Origin: CAWJPY01 sp963844865
GTDB lineage: Bacteria; Acidobacteriota; Thermoanaerobaculia; Thermoanaerobaculales; Sulfomarinibacteraceae
Assembly (NCBI GenBank): GCA_963844865.1
Contig: CAWJPY010000014.1
Coordinates: 1 to 64,000 of the forward strand
Direction of reading: 5' to 3'
DNA length: 64,000 bases
Of the stretch, positions 52,120 through 63,141 are shown in pieces (positions within the stretch are counted from its first letter, which is position 1; the number at the start of each line of letters is the position of its first letter). The translations under genes were made by a program, and so were the position numbers. Under the pieces are notes generated by a model. The model searched no databases, was not told where the DNA came from, and saw only the letters and a list, made by a program, of their open reading frames with translations.

Positions 52120-52885
52120 CCTCGGCTGGTTCCGCCTCCCCAGCTACGGCGTGATGATCGCACTGGCGGTCATCATCGGTCTGGCCACGTTGAAGAGAAG
52201 GGCCGATCGCGCCGGCATGGACGGATCGTTGCTCGTGGACGTGGGTCTGTGGCTGGTGATCTGGGCGCTCGTCGGTGCCAAGGTGCTGCTCGTCCTGGTG
52301 GAGCTCCCGCGCTATCTGGCCCATCCTGCCGAGATCCTCGGGGTCCTGCGCTCCGGCGGAGTGTTCCTCGGCGGTTTCATCGCGGCGGTCGTCGCGGCGG
52401 TCGTGCTGGTGCGCCGACACCGCCTGCAGCCTCTCGCGACCCTCGACGTCATCGTTCCGTCACTCGCCCTGGGCCAGGCCATCGGCCGCGTCGGCTGTCT
52501 GCTCGCCGGATGCTGCTGGGGGGCCAGCTGCGCCCTCCCGTGGGCCATCGTCTACACGAACCCCCAGGCCGCCGCCAACGTGGGCACGCCCCTCGGCGTG
52601 GCCCTCCACCCCTGGCCTGCCTACGCCTCTCTCTTCAACTTCGGCGTGTACCTGGTGCTGGCGGCCCTGTACTCGCGCCGGGTCGCCACGGGCCGCGTGC
52701 TGGCGACCTACCTCCTCCTCTACGGTGTGGGTCGCTTCAGCCTGGAGTACCTGCGCGGCGACGCCCTGCGCGGCTTCGTCTTCCACGACGTCCTCTCCAC
52801 CAGCCAGGCCATCTCGGTCGCCCTCATCGCCGCCGCGGCGGGCCTGCACCTGTGGATCTCCTCCAGGCGCCGGCCGGCGACGTGA
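52100..52885 (+). CDS. lgt: Prolipoprotein diacylglyceryl transferase
   Basis: 261-aa membrane enzyme that attaches diacylglycerol to the lipobox cysteine. Motifs: FRLPSYGVMIALA, GGVFLGGFIAAVV, the Lgt signature QAIGRVGCLLAGCCWG, and the C-terminal YGVGRFSLEYLRGDALRG. The usual N/Y residues are present. It overlaps lspA upstream and rluD (GTGA) downstream. Confidence 0.95.
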   Translation: MHPTLIDLGWFRLPSYGVMIALAVIIGLATLKRRADRAGMDGSLLVDVGLWLVIWALVGAKVLLVLVELPRYLAHPAEILGVLRSGGVFLGGFIAAVVAAVVLVRRHRLQPLATLDVIVPSLALGQAIGRVGCLLAGCCWGASCALPWAIVYTNPQAAANVGTPLGVALHPWPAYASLFNFGVYLVLAALYSRRVATGRVLATYLLLYGVGRFSLEYLRGDALRGFVFHDVLSTSQAISVALIAAAAGLHLWISSRRRPAT

Positions 52886-53829
52886 GCCAGACCAGGGAGT
52901 TCAGTGTCCCTCCGGAGCTGGAAGGCTCGCGACTGGATCGCTGCCTGGCGGCTCTGGACGAGAGCTGGAGCCGCTCCCGCGCCCGCCATCTCATCGACGC
53001 CGGCCGGGTGCTCCTCAACGGCCGGTTCGCCAAGGCGGCCGCGCCCGTCACCGTTGGAGACGTCATCGTCGTGGACGAGCCGTCCCCACCATCCACGGAG
53101 CTCGAGCCGGAGGCGATCCCCCTGGACATCCTGTACGAGGACGACGACGTGCTGGTCCTGGACAAACCCCCGGACCTCGTGATCCACCCCGCCGCGGGCC
53201 GGTCCTCCGGCACCCTGGTCAACGCGCTCCTCGAGCACTGCAGCGAGCTGTCGAGCATCGCGGGCGCCGAGCGGCCCGGCATCGTCCACCGCCTGGATCG
53301 GGACACCTCCGGCCTCATGGTCGTGGCCAAGAGCGAGCGGGCACATCTCGCCCTGAGCCTGGCCTTCCGCCGGCGCCAGGTCCGGAAGGTCTACCTGGCC
53401 GTCTGCTACGGCGAGCCCACGCCAGGAGAGGGAGTCATCGACGCACCCATCGGCCGACACCCCAGCCAGCGCCAGCGCATGGCAGTGGTGGCTCAGGGGC
53501 GGTCCGCGCGCACCCTGTACACCGTCCAGGAGCGATTCCGCGGCACGGCCCTGGTGAGCTGCCGTCCGGTCACCGGTCGCACCCACCAGATCCGGGTGCA
53601 CATGGCCCACATCGGCCATGCCATCGTCGGCGATCCAACGTACGCCGGGCGCCAGTGGCGGAACCTGGAGGTGGCGAGACACGCCGCGGCCTGCCGCAGC
53701 TTCCCCCGTCAGGCGCTCCATGCCCATCAGCTTGGCTTCGTCCACCCCGTGTCCGGTGAGGAGCTGCAGTTCTCGTCGCCGCTGCCGGAGGACATTGCCG
53801 CGCTCATCGCGGTGCTGCGCGGGACGTAG
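52882..53829 (+). CDS. rluD: 23S rRNA pseudouridine synthase, RluD family
   Basis: 315 aa. N-terminal S4 domain (SRLDRCLAAL ... RARHLIDAGRVLLNG), catalytic HRLDRDTSGLMVVAK with the nucleophilic Asp, and the RTHQIRVHMAHIGHAIVGDPTYAG region. Probably modifies 23S helix 69; RluA-family specificity cannot be settled from sequence. GTG 52882 overlaps lgt. Followed by repeat copy B. Confidence 0.93.
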   Translation: MSQTREFSVPPELEGSRLDRCLAALDESWSRSRARHLIDAGRVLLNGRFAKAAAPVTVGDVIVVDEPSPPSTELEPEAIPLDILYEDDDVLVLDKPPDLVIHPAAGRSSGTLVNALLEHCSELSSIAGAERPGIVHRLDRDTSGLMVVAKSERAHLALSLAFRRRQVRKVYLAVCYGEPTPGEGVIDAPIGRHPSQRQRMAVVAQGRSARTLYTVQERFRGTALVSCRPVTGRTHQIRVHMAHIGHAIVGDPTYAGRQWRNLEVARHAAACRSFPRQALHAHQLGFVHPVSGEELQFSSPLPEDIAALIAVLRGT

Positions 53830-53864
53830 GTCCGGCATCTTGCGTACCCGCTTCCGCGAAGCCT

Positions 53865-53989
53865 GCTCCGGGAGCACCAGAGAGGGTGCCAGGCACCGCC
53901 GCAAATGAAGCGAGATGGTTTCTCGAACCGTCTTCGACGGTACCTGGCACCCCATCTGGCCTATCCGAAGTGACGCCTCCCGCGACGCG
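53865..53989 (+). repeat. Structured palindromic repeat (REP/MITE-like), copy B
   Basis: Second copy of the element at 1723-1845, same strand: hairpin GCTCC-G-GGAGC, outer stem GGGTGCCAGGC (53884-53894) / ACCTGGCACCC (53942-53952, one mismatch), a 47-nt loop of identical length containing TCGAA/TTCGA, and the terminal CGCGACGCG. The stem bases differ from copy A in paired positions (GC to GT/AC). The remaining gap to 54167 holds nothing else I can support. Confidence 0.75.
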
Positions 53990-54167
53990 CTGATTCTGTC
54001 GATCTGCTCCCCGCGGTTGCCACCGCTGACCACGGCGAAGCTGCAAGCGAAGCCGGGTCACCAGCGGCACGCCCGAGGGTGGGGCTGTATGGCCCGACCG
54101 TGAGGAGCGTTGGGATGCCGGACGCGGACACGGGCGCGGACGCGGGTGGCGCCTTCTACCCGGGACG

Positions 54168-54974
54168 CTAGAGCGAACGCACGAACTCGTCGATCCTGGC
54201 GAAGGCGTCGGCGATGGAGGGCACACTCCACAGCAGCGGCTGATAGGTGGTGATGGGATAGGGGGTGTCCTTGGCCTGCCAGGGGTCGAAGGGCCGGATC
54301 TCCACGGCGCCGCTCAGGGCGTGCTCGAGCTCGCCGAAGCTGGACAGGAGGCCGGCCCCGTAGGCGCGGAGCTTTCCGTCCTCCAGGAGCACTCCATACT
54401 CGATGGTGAACCAGTACAGGGTCGCCAGCTGCTCGATCTGCCCGTCATCCGCTGCGACAGAACCCTCCCCGATTTTCTGGGACAGGTCGGCGAACTCCGG
54501 AATGGCCAGCATGGGCGCGTGCCCCATGAGCTCGTGGACCACGTCCGGCTCGGGGGTGTACAGCGGCTGGCTGTGGTGGCGAATGTACTGGGTGGCGCAG
54601 AAGGTGCGGTGAGCGAGCTTGCCCAGGAAGTCCCGTGCCGACACCAGCCCCGCCACCGGCTGCAGCGAGAAGCCCGTGCGCGCCGTGAGGAACGCACTCA
54701 CGTCGGGCAGCTGTGGAATCGCCTCCTCGCTGTAGCCGAGCTCGCCGATCACGCGGACGAACTCGCGGCAGGCATGGGTCGGATAGAGGGCCGTCAGCTT
54801 GGCGAAGGCCGTGGCCCACGTGGCGGTCTCCTGTTCGGTGTAGGTCACCGGGCGAGGAGGCTCGTCGGCCTCGATGGGGGGAGCCAGAGAAGCGATGAAG
54901 TCGCGTCGCTTCCGGTACTCGGGGTCGTGGAACCCAGGATGGTCGGCATCCAGTGTGACCACGTAATCGCGCAT
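54168..54974 (-). CDS. phhA: Phenylalanine 4-monooxygenase (aromatic amino acid hydroxylase)
   Basis: 268-aa pterin-dependent iron enzyme converting phenylalanine to tyrosine. Iron ligands are His-Glu-x3-His in VVHELMGHAPMLAIPEF and Glu in YWFTIEYGVLLEDG; the pterin-binding region is GYSEEAIPQLPDVSAFLTARTG. It is the catalytic domain only, as in most bacteria. ATG 54974 has GGAGG 7 nt upstream. Divergent from the ECF sigma gene; a TTGCAC-18-CATAGT promoter faces it. Confidence 0.94.
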   Translation of the reverse strand: MRDYVVTLDADHPGFHDPEYRKRRDFIASLAPPIEADEPPRPVTYTEQETATWATAFAKLTALYPTHACREFVRVIGELGYSEEAIPQLPDVSAFLTARTGFSLQPVAGLVSARDFLGKLAHRTFCATQYIRHHSQPLYTPEPDVVHELMGHAPMLAIPEFADLSQKIGEGSVAADDGQIEQLATLYWFTIEYGVLLEDGKLRAYGAGLLSSFGELEHALSGAVEIRPFDPWQAKDTPYPITTYQPLLWSVPSIADAFARIDEFVRSL

Positions 54975-55005
54975 CCCGCCTCCGATGCGATTCGGTCTCG
55001 TGGCT

Positions 55006-55035
55006 ACTATGTCACGCCGGCCTGGCGCCGTGCAA
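55006..55035 (-). promoter_or_regulatory. Promoter of phhA
   Basis: On the minus strand: TTGCAC (plus 55030-55035), an 18-nt spacer and CATAGT (plus 55006-55011), 31 nt before the phhA ATG with a GGAGG leader. Confidence 0.5.
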
Positions 55036-55104
55036 GCCGGGATGCTCCAGGTGATACGCTGCCCTCGGCTGGATCTGTTAATCCGGGCGTTGGAGGCACG
55101 TTTC

Positions 55105-55692
55105 ATGGTCGAGGACGAACGCGAGGAGGAAACCCTGGACGCCGCCCCTGCCCTGCGCATGCCCCCGGCCGCCGACCCGCGGACGTGGCTGGAGCCCATC
55201 TACCGCGAGCATGCCGCCGCCGCCCTGCGCACCGCCTACCGCTTCACCGGCAACCTCGCCGACGCCGAGGACGTCCTGCACACCGTCTTCATGCGTCTCG
55301 CCACCCGCAGGCAGCCTCCGGACCTCGGGCGCGGCGCCCTCAGCTACCTCCGACGCGCGGTTGCCAACGCGGCCTGCGACCTGGCGCGATCCCGCCGGGT
55401 GCAGGCGAGCTCGCCGCTGGAGGAGGTCCCCCCGGCGGTCACGACCGACCACGGCCCCGCACCCGACCGCCTCCAGTTCGGACGCGAGCTCCGCGACCGT
55501 CTCCGAGAGGCGATCGCCGCCCTCAGCCCCCGCCACGCGGAGATGTTCACGCTCCGCTACTTCGAGGGACTCGACAACGCCGACATCGCCACCGCGTTGG
55601 GCACGACCCCCGGCACCGTCGCCGTCACCCTGCACCGCATCCGCGCCCGGCTCTCCGAGGAGCTGGCCCCCTACCTGGGAGGCACCTCATGA
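55105..55692 (+). CDS. ECF-type RNA polymerase sigma factor
   Basis: 195 aa. Region 2 (about 30-95) has YREHAAAALRTAYRFTGNLADAEDVLHTVFMRL; region 4 (135-190) has ALSPRHAEMFTLRYFEGLDNADIATALGTTPGTVAVTLHRIRARL. ATG 55105 has GGAGG 8 nt upstream; earlier starts encode an unconserved leader. Its ATGA overlap with the anti-sigma gene is typical of ECF pairs. The target promoter is unknown. Confidence 0.92.
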   Translation: MVEDEREEETLDAAPALRMPPAADPRTWLEPIYREHAAAALRTAYRFTGNLADAEDVLHTVFMRLATRRQPPDLGRGALSYLRRAVANAACDLARSRRVQASSPLEEVPPAVTTDHGPAPDRLQFGRELRDRLREAIAALSPRHAEMFTLRYFEGLDNADIATALGTTPGTVAVTLHRIRARLSEELAPYLGGTS

Positions 55693-58294
55693 CCGACCAC
55701 ACCCCCCACGGCGAGCTGCCCCTCGACCGTCTGCTCGAGGAGATCCGCGCCGAGCGGCTCGACGAGCAGACCGTCGCGTCCGCCACCGAGCGGGTCTGGC
55801 GCCGCATCGACCGCTCCCTCGACGGAGGGGAGGCGCCCCTGCGTGAGTGTGCGGATGTCCGCGCCCTCCTCGGCGACCTCGCGGCCGGCCGTCTCTCCCC
55901 CGGTCGCGCCGTGCTGGTCGCGGACCACGCCCGGAGCTGCCCCGGTTGCCGGCGCGCCCTGGCCGCGGCCCGCTCCGGGCTCACCATCGTTGCCGCCGCC
56001 GAGAGCAAGGACACGGTGTCGCGGACGACGTCGTCCCTCAGGCGGTCGTTGTGGCTGGCGGCCGCCGCGGTCCTCGTGCTCGGGTTCGGTCTCCTGGCGT
56101 TCCGCCAGGTGGCCGACGGTCGCGCCGATCGCCGCCTCCAGGCCACGGTCGCGGCCGTGAACGGAGGCCTGCGCCTGGTCTCGGACCGCTCGTCGTCGCC
56201 CCTGGAGGCGGGTGCCACCATCCGCGCCGCCCAGCGTGTCCGCACCGCCAAGCAGTCCGGGGCCGTGCTCCGGCTCGCCGACGGCTCCACCATCGAGATG
56301 GCCGCTCGGAGCGAGCTCGAGCTGCGTGGCAGCCGGCGCGGCACGACCGTCGCGCTGGCGCGCGGCAACATCATCGTCCATGCCGCCAAGCAGCACGGCG
56401 GGCGGCTCATGGTCCGTACGGCGGACTGCCGGGTCGCCGTCAAGGGCACCATCTTCGCCGTGGACTCCGGCCTCAAGGGCTCACGGGTGTCGGTGATCCA
56501 GGGCGAGGTCGAGGTGCGCGACGCCGCCGGTCGCGAGCTCCTCTCCCCCGGCCAGCAGGTCACCACCAGTGACCGGCTCGAGACCGTCCCCATCGCCGAC
56601 CAGATCGCCTGGAGCCGTGATGCCGAGACCCACCTGGAGCTGCTCCGGCAGCTCGGCAGCCTGCAGCGCGACATGCTGGCGGCCATGGAGCCGCGCCACC
56701 CACGCACCTCCACGGAGCTGCTGGACCTCGCCCCGCCCGACACCGTCGCGTACGTCGCCCTGCCCAACCTCGCCGATGGACTCGACGAGGCCCGCCGGCT
56801 CCTGCAGCAGCGGCTCGCCGAGCAGCCCGTTCTCGCCGAGTGGTGGCAGCGGGAGGTCGTGGCCTCGGGTCTCTCCTCAAAGCTCGACCAGCTCCTGGAC
56901 CGCCTCCAGCCCCTGGCCGCCTCCCTCGGTGAGGAGGTCGTGATCGCACTGCCGGCCGGCGCACTGGAGCGGGGCGGCAGCCCCCTGATCATGGCGCGGC
57001 TCCAGGATCCCCCCGCGTTCCTCCGCCACCTCAAAGCCGAGGTCCAGCGCCTGAACGCGGAGGCCGGCAAGCACGTTGTCGCCCTCATGGATGATCCGGC
57101 CGCCGTCCCCCACCCTGGCGCCGAGGCCGTGGTCTGGGTCGCCGGCGATCTCTTCGCCGCCGCCACCGATTCGTCGCTCCTGACCCGGCTCGCGTCTCGG
57201 CGGCGAGACCCCTCCAGCGCCACTTTCGTGGACACCACCCTCCATCGCAGGCTGGAGGAGCGCTATCGGGAGGGGGTCAGCTGGCTGGTGGGCGTCGACG
57301 TCGGGAAGATCATGCAGACCGCGGCCCGCGGGGACGATGCCCGTGAGACCCAGCTCCTGGGGTCCCTCGGTCTGCTCGACGCACGCACTCTGATCGTGGA
57401 GCGTCACCGGGTCGGTGAGCACTCCTCGACCACGGCGGACCTGCTCTTCGCCGGTCCGCGCCGGGGCATGGCATCCTGGCTCGCCGCCCCCGCCCCCATG
57501 GGCTCCCTGAGCTTCATCTCACCGCGGGCCACGCTCACGGCGGCGATGGTCGCCAAGGAGCCGAGAGCCATGTTCGACGAGTTGGTCTCGGCCCTCACCC
57601 AGGCGGACCCGGAGGTGCCGGACGAGCTCCAGACCGCGCAGCGGGAGCTCGGCTTCGATCTGCGCTCCGACCTTGCCGCCACCCTGGGCGGGGAGGCCGC
57701 GTTCGCACTCGACGGCCCCCTCCTGCCCACTCCGGCGTGGAAGATCGTGGTCGAGGTGTACGACCCAGGGACCTTCGAAGCCACGATCGAGCGGGCCGTG
57801 GAGGAGATCAACCGGCGCCTCGAAGCCCATGACCGCTCGCCGTTGTCCCTGACCGCCTCCACCGAGGCCGGCCGCACCTACCGCACCCTGCGGGATCCAC
57901 GGAGCGGGTTCGCCGTGACCTGGGTGATGACCGACGGCTATCTCCTGGCCGCGCCGCGGCGGGCCGTTCTCGACCAGGCCCTCGCCGAGCGCGCCGCCGG
58001 CGTGACCCTCACCGCCTCGGACACCTTCCGGGGGCTGTTGCCCGACAACGGGTACGCGGACTGCTCTGCCATGGTGTACCGCAACCTCTCGGACCTGGCC
58101 GATCAGGTGAAGCCGGGGCTGCCCTCCACGGCCGCCGCCCTTTCCGAGCCGGGCCTGCTGTGCGTGTACGGCCAGGCCGATCGGATCGTGGTGAGCGCCA
58201 CCGGCGGCAGTCTCCTGGGTGGGATCGCCGATCTCGGCCTGCTCGCGGCCCGACCTCTGGCCGCGGGCGGCGCGCGCTCGGTATCATCGCAGGG

Positions 58295-58298
<4 letters not shown>
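55689..58298 (+). CDS. Large anti-sigma factor: zinc-type ASD, TM, FecR and DUF3352-like domain
   Basis: 869-aa protein. Residues 1-100: cytoplasmic anti-sigma domain with a zinc-binding H-x3-C-x2-C (HARSCPGC). One helix (about 122-140, SLWLAAAAVLVLGFGLLAF). Residues 170-300: FecR-type beta domain (VRTAKQSGAVLRLADGSTIE, RVAVKGTIFAVDSGLKG, VIQGEVEVRDAAG). Residues 345-860: long domain beginning PPDTVAYVALPNLADGLDEARRLL, which resembles DUF3352-type proteins; this last assignment is tentative. It should hold the sigma factor and transmit a periplasmic signal. The next ABC gene overlaps its stop (ATGA). Confidence 0.82.
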
Positions 58299-59231
<933 letters not shown>

Positions 59232-59245
<14 letters not shown>

Positions 59246-60092
59246 ACGCCAATGGCGGCGCTACGAGGGCCCGACGACGCCTCTCGGGTGGCGCTTCGCC
59301 GTCATCGCCAGGTACGCCTTGGCCGATGCGTTCTCATCCCGTCTGTTCACCGCGTTCTACGTCCTCTGTCTCCTGCCCTCCGCGGCCGCCCTGCTCATGG
59401 TCTACGCGGCACACAACCTCCCCCTGCTCGAGCAGATCGGCCTGACCAAGGCGGTCCTCGGCCAGCTCACGCTCCCCTTCTTCAAGTCCCTGTTCTCGTG
59501 GCAGGGCACCCTCGCCTTCCTGCTCGTGGTCATCGTCTCCCCCAGCCTCATCGCCGCCGACCTGGCCGACGACGCCCTCCCCCTGTACCTCGCGCGCCCC
59601 CTCGCGCGCCGGGACTACGTCCTCGGGAAGATGACCGTCCTGTTCGTACTGCTGTCCCCGCCCACGTGGATGGCCGGCCTAGCGGTCTTCGCCCTCCAGA
59701 GCTCCCTGGAGGGGGGCGGCTGGTGGCTCGAGCACGTGCGCATCGGGCTCGCGTACCTGGTGGGCCACCTGGCCTGGATGCTGACCGTCTCCCTGCTCTC
59801 CCTGGCCGTGTCCGCCTGGGTGCGGTACAAGCCCGCGGCGCGCGCGGTCCTCATCGGCGTGTTCTTCGTGCTCGGCGCCTTCGCCCAGACCGTGAACCTG
59901 GTGACGGGGAGCAGGATCGGGGACGTCGTCAACCTGGGGCACGCCCTGGCGGGCGTGGTCGAGCACCTCTTCGGCACCCCGGCCCGCCACGGCCTGCCCG
60001 TCCTGGCCAACTGGGGCACCCTGGCCGCCACGTGCGCGGTGAGCGTCTGGCTGTTGAGCCGCAAGCTGCGGGCCCACGAGGTGGTGCGATGA
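59232..60092 (+). CDS. ABC-2-type permease 1
   Basis: 286-aa membrane protein with six helices. The N-terminus YERQWRRYEGPTTPLGWRF is characteristic of a subfamily of ABC-2 permeases; helices include LAFLLVVIVSPSLIAADLADDALPLYLARPLARRDYVLGK, the typical coupling loop. GTG start, overlapping both neighbours (14 nt and 4 nt). Confidence 0.85.
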
Positions 60093-61030
60093 CCTCGGAT
60101 CGGATCACGCTCCACGAGGTCTCCAAGTTCTACGGCGAGGTCCTGGGGATCAACCGCGTCAATCTCGACCTGACGCCGGGTCTGATCGGCCTGGTGGGGC
60201 CCAACGGCTCGGGCAAGAGCACCCTCATGCACCTGCTGGCCGGCCTCCTGCGCCCGTCGCGCGGCGCCATCAGCGTCCGTGGCTGCCCCCCGGATCGGCC
60301 CGCCGTCATGGGCCGTCTGGTCGGGTACTGCACCCAGTACGACAGCTTCCCCGCCGGTGCCACCGGCCTCCGCTTCCTGCGCACCGCCCTGGCCCTGCAC
60401 GGCATCGAACCGGGGCAGGCCGAGCACCGCGCCTGGCAGGCCCTGGAGCGTGTCGGTCTCCAGGACGCGGCCCGACGACGCATCGCCTCCTACTCCAAGG
60501 GCATGCGTCAGCGGGTCAAGCTCGCCTACGCCTTCTGTCACGACCCCCAGGTGCTGATCTTGGACGAGCCCCTCAACGGCCTCGATCCCATGGGACGCAC
60601 CGAGATGATCGAGCTCTTCGGCGAGCTGGCGCGGGGCGGCCGCCACGTGCTGGTGTCCAGCCACATCCTGGACGAGGTGGACCGTATCTCCGATCGCGTC
60701 ATCATGATCCATGGTGGCTCGGTGGTCGCCGAGGGGGCGATCCGCGCGGTCCGGGGCGAGATCAAGAGTCAGCCCATCCAGGTGCTGATCCGCTGTGATC
60801 GTCCCCATCCCGTGGCGGCGCGGGCCCTCGAGTTGGAGCACGTGGTCGAGGCCCGCATCGTCGACGAGACGGCGCTCATGCTCCGCACGCGCGACGCCGA
60901 CGCCCTGTTCGCCGCCCTGGGCGACATCGTGCTGGACAGCGGGGCCGACATCGAGACCCTCCTGCCGGCGGACGAGAGCGTCCAATCGGTGTACGACTAC
61001 CTGATCGGCGACGGTGGAGGTCGGCCATGA
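60089..61030 (+). CDS. ABC exporter ATP-binding protein 2
   Basis: 313-aa ATPase with Walker A GPNGSGKST, signature YSKGMRQRVKLAYAF, Walker B VLILDEPLNGLDPMG and H-loop LVSSHILDE, then a C-terminal domain (about 225-313). A second ATPase in the same operon suggests a two-ATPase, two-permease exporter. ATG 60089 overlaps the permease-1 stop. Confidence 0.92.
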   Translation: MTSDRITLHEVSKFYGEVLGINRVNLDLTPGLIGLVGPNGSGKSTLMHLLAGLLRPSRGAISVRGCPPDRPAVMGRLVGYCTQYDSFPAGATGLRFLRTALALHGIEPGQAEHRAWQALERVGLQDAARRRIASYSKGMRQRVKLAYAFCHDPQVLILDEPLNGLDPMGRTEMIELFGELARGGRHVLVSSHILDEVDRISDRVIMIHGGSVVAEGAIRAVRGEIKSQPIQVLIRCDRPHPVAARALELEHVVEARIVDETALMLRTRDADALFAALGDIVLDSGADIETLLPADESVQSVYDYLIGDGGGRP

Positions 61031-61839
61031 CGGGCGGGACCTGGCGCCGGCAGGTGGCGGTGCTCCTGCGCACCACGACGGCGCGATCCCTTCTCGGGCG
61101 CCGGGCCGCGCCGGTTCTCCTGCTGGCAGCCATGCCAGTCGTGCTCGCCCTGGTGCGCGGGCTCCTCCCTCCGGGGTCCGAGCGGGTCGGGATCGGAAGC
61201 TCCACCACCCAGTTCGCCGACATCTTCCACTTCTTCATCCTCCGCTTCGTCGTGTTCGTCGCTACCGCGGTGGTGTTCATCAACCTCTTCCGGGGCGAGG
61301 TGGTGGAGCGCAGCCTGCACTACACCCTCCTGGCGCCAGTGCCCCGCTCGGTTCTGGTGGCCGGCAAGTACCTGGGTGGACTCGTCGCATCCGTGGCGAT
61401 CCTCGGTCCCGCCACCGTCGTCACGTTCGTGCTCTACTTTCTGCCCCAGATGAGAGTCGCCCCCTCGATTCTGCTGGAGGCCCCCCTCCTCGGCCAGCTG
61501 CTGCGCTGGCTCGTGGTGATGGTGCTCGCCTGCGCCGCCTACGGCGCGCTCTTCACCCTGGCCGGCCTCCGCTTCTCCAACCCCATGCTCCCCGCCTTGC
61601 TCTTCCTGGGATGGGAGAGCCTGAACCCGTTCCTCCCCCCGCTCCTCAAGGCCGTGAGCGTGGTCCACTACCTCGAGGGGCTCACCCCTGTCCCGCCTTC
61701 GGTGCGCGCCTTCGCCATCCTGGGCCGACCCCCCGCCCCGTGGGCCGCGGTGCTCGGGTTGGCGGTGATCGTCGCAGTCGCGCTGTGGGCCTCCCTCTGG
61801 TGCGCGCGGAGGCTCGAGATCAGCTACGGCTCCGACTGA
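61027..61839 (+). CDS. ABC-2-type permease 2
   Basis: 270-aa membrane protein with six helices (for example FFILRFVVFVATAVVFINLF, VAILGPATVVTFVLYFL, LLRWLVVMVLACAAYGALF) and the coupling loop LHYTLLAPVPRSVLVAGKYLGG. Its ATG overlaps the second ATPase gene. It ends the tightly coupled sigma-anti-sigma-ABC operon. Confidence 0.85.
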   Translation: MTGGTWRRQVAVLLRTTTARSLLGRRAAPVLLLAAMPVVLALVRGLLPPGSERVGIGSSTTQFADIFHFFILRFVVFVATAVVFINLFRGEVVERSLHYTLLAPVPRSVLVAGKYLGGLVASVAILGPATVVTFVLYFLPQMRVAPSILLEAPLLGQLLRWLVVMVLACAAYGALFTLAGLRFSNPMLPALLFLGWESLNPFLPPLLKAVSVVHYLEGLTPVPPSVRAFAILGRPPAPWAAVLGLAVIVAVALWASLWCARRLEISYGSD

Positions 61840-61917
61840 CCAGCAGATCCCGCGTTCACGACCGGCTCGATGCGCGACCCCTGCCGCAGGGTGGGCGATC
61901 CCGGAGGGGCGCGACGG

Positions 61918-63009
61918 TCAGGTGGTGGGATCGGAACCGGTGAAGCCCAGAAATCGGGGCTCCGGCACGAGCTCGATCCCGAAGCGGGCGCGCACCGCGG
62001 CCCGAATCTCTCGGGCCAGGGCGACGAGATCGGCCGACCGGCCACCGCCGCGATGAATGAGGGCCAGGCTGTGCCGGGAGGAGATGCCCACCGCCCCCCG
62101 CTGCAGGCCCCGCGAGAACCCGCTGCGTTCGATGAGCCACGCCGCAGACACCTTCACCCGGTCCCCCGGCGCCGGGAACATGGGAGGAACGCCCAGATCC
62201 AACGCCGCGGCCCGTTTCCGCACCGCGGCCGCGTGACGGGCGCTCAGCAGCGGGTTGAGGAAGAAGGACCCCACGCTGCGTCGATTGGGATCCTCGGGCT
62301 CGACCAGCATGGACTTCGCCCGTCGCAGCTCGAGCACGGCCCGTCGCACCTCCCGCGGGGAGGGAGGGGCGCTGCGGGCGCCCAGCGCGGCGGCGAGCTC
62401 CGGGTACGTGACCGCTGCTGCGGCCCCGGGCCGCAGGGCGAAGCTGACCGAGAGCACGAGGTGGCTATCCGGCCGGCGGCGGAAACGGCTCGCGCGGTAC
62501 GAGAAACCGCAGGCCGAGGCCGTCATCCGTTGCACCTCGAATGACCGTCGGTCGAGAACGTCTACCCAGGCCAGCGAGCGGGCCACCTCCTGGCCGTAGG
62601 CTCCCACGTTCTGGATCGGAGTCGCCCCGGCGGTGCCGGGGATCCCCGACAGGCATTCCAGGCCCGCGAGACCCGCCGCGACCGTCCGAGCCACCACCTC
62701 GTCCCAGGGCTCGCCACCGGCCACCGTGACGGTCGCCACCTCCCCGTCCGCGGTGATCTCGAAGCCCCGCGTGCCCATCTTCAAGACCAGGCCCCGCACT
62801 CCTCCATCCGCGACGACGACGTTGGAACCGCCCCCGAGGACGCTCACCGGCAGGTCACGCTGGCGCGCCCAACGCAGGGCCTCCACCGCCATGGCCACGT
62901 CCTCGGCCACGGCCAGGTACTGGGCCGGCCCACCCAGCTCGAGCGTGGTCAGCGGCGCCAGGGGCACCTGCTCGCGGATCTGAGGCGGGACGACGGCGCG
63001 GGTCGTCAT
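61918..63009 (-). CDS. murB: UDP-N-acetylenolpyruvoylglucosamine reductase
   Basis: 363-aa FAD enzyme that reduces enolpyruvyl-UDP-GlcNAc to UDP-MurNAc in peptidoglycan synthesis. FAD loops VLGGGSNVVVADGG and GLECLSGIPGTAGATPIQNVGAYGQE; catalytic Ser in RRSVGSFFLNP; the C-terminal segment SAAWLIERSGF and SSRHSLALIHRGGG. The type I architecture is seen. ATG 63009 lies 7 nt after a CACACT -10 with TTGCAG 17 nt upstream. Confidence 0.95.
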   Translation of the reverse strand: MTTRAVVPPQIREQVPLAPLTTLELGGPAQYLAVAEDVAMAVEALRWARQRDLPVSVLGGGSNVVVADGGVRGLVLKMGTRGFEITADGEVATVTVAGGEPWDEVVARTVAAGLAGLECLSGIPGTAGATPIQNVGAYGQEVARSLAWVDVLDRRSFEVQRMTASACGFSYRASRFRRRPDSHLVLSVSFALRPGAAAAVTYPELAAALGARSAPPSPREVRRAVLELRRAKSMLVEPEDPNRRSVGSFFLNPLLSARHAAAVRKRAAALDLGVPPMFPAPGDRVKVSAAWLIERSGFSRGLQRGAVGISSRHSLALIHRGGGRSADLVALAREIRAAVRARFGIELVPEPRFLGFTGSDPTT

Positions 63010-63016
63010 GACAGAC

Positions 63017-63045
63017 AGTGTGCCTGAGGGGTCCCCGCGCTGCAA
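63017..63045 (-). promoter_or_regulatory. Leaderless-type promoter of murB
   Basis: On the minus strand: TTGCAG (plus 63040-63045), a 17-nt spacer and CACACT (plus 63017-63022), ending 7 nt before the murB ATG. Confidence 0.5.
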
Positions 63046-63141
63046 CGGGGGCGGCGGGTCCCGCTCGGTCGGGGCTGGGACCGTGAGATGGCCGCTCCGG
63101 GGCTGTGGTAACGTGGCTGTGAAGGGATCGGGAAGGCACCC

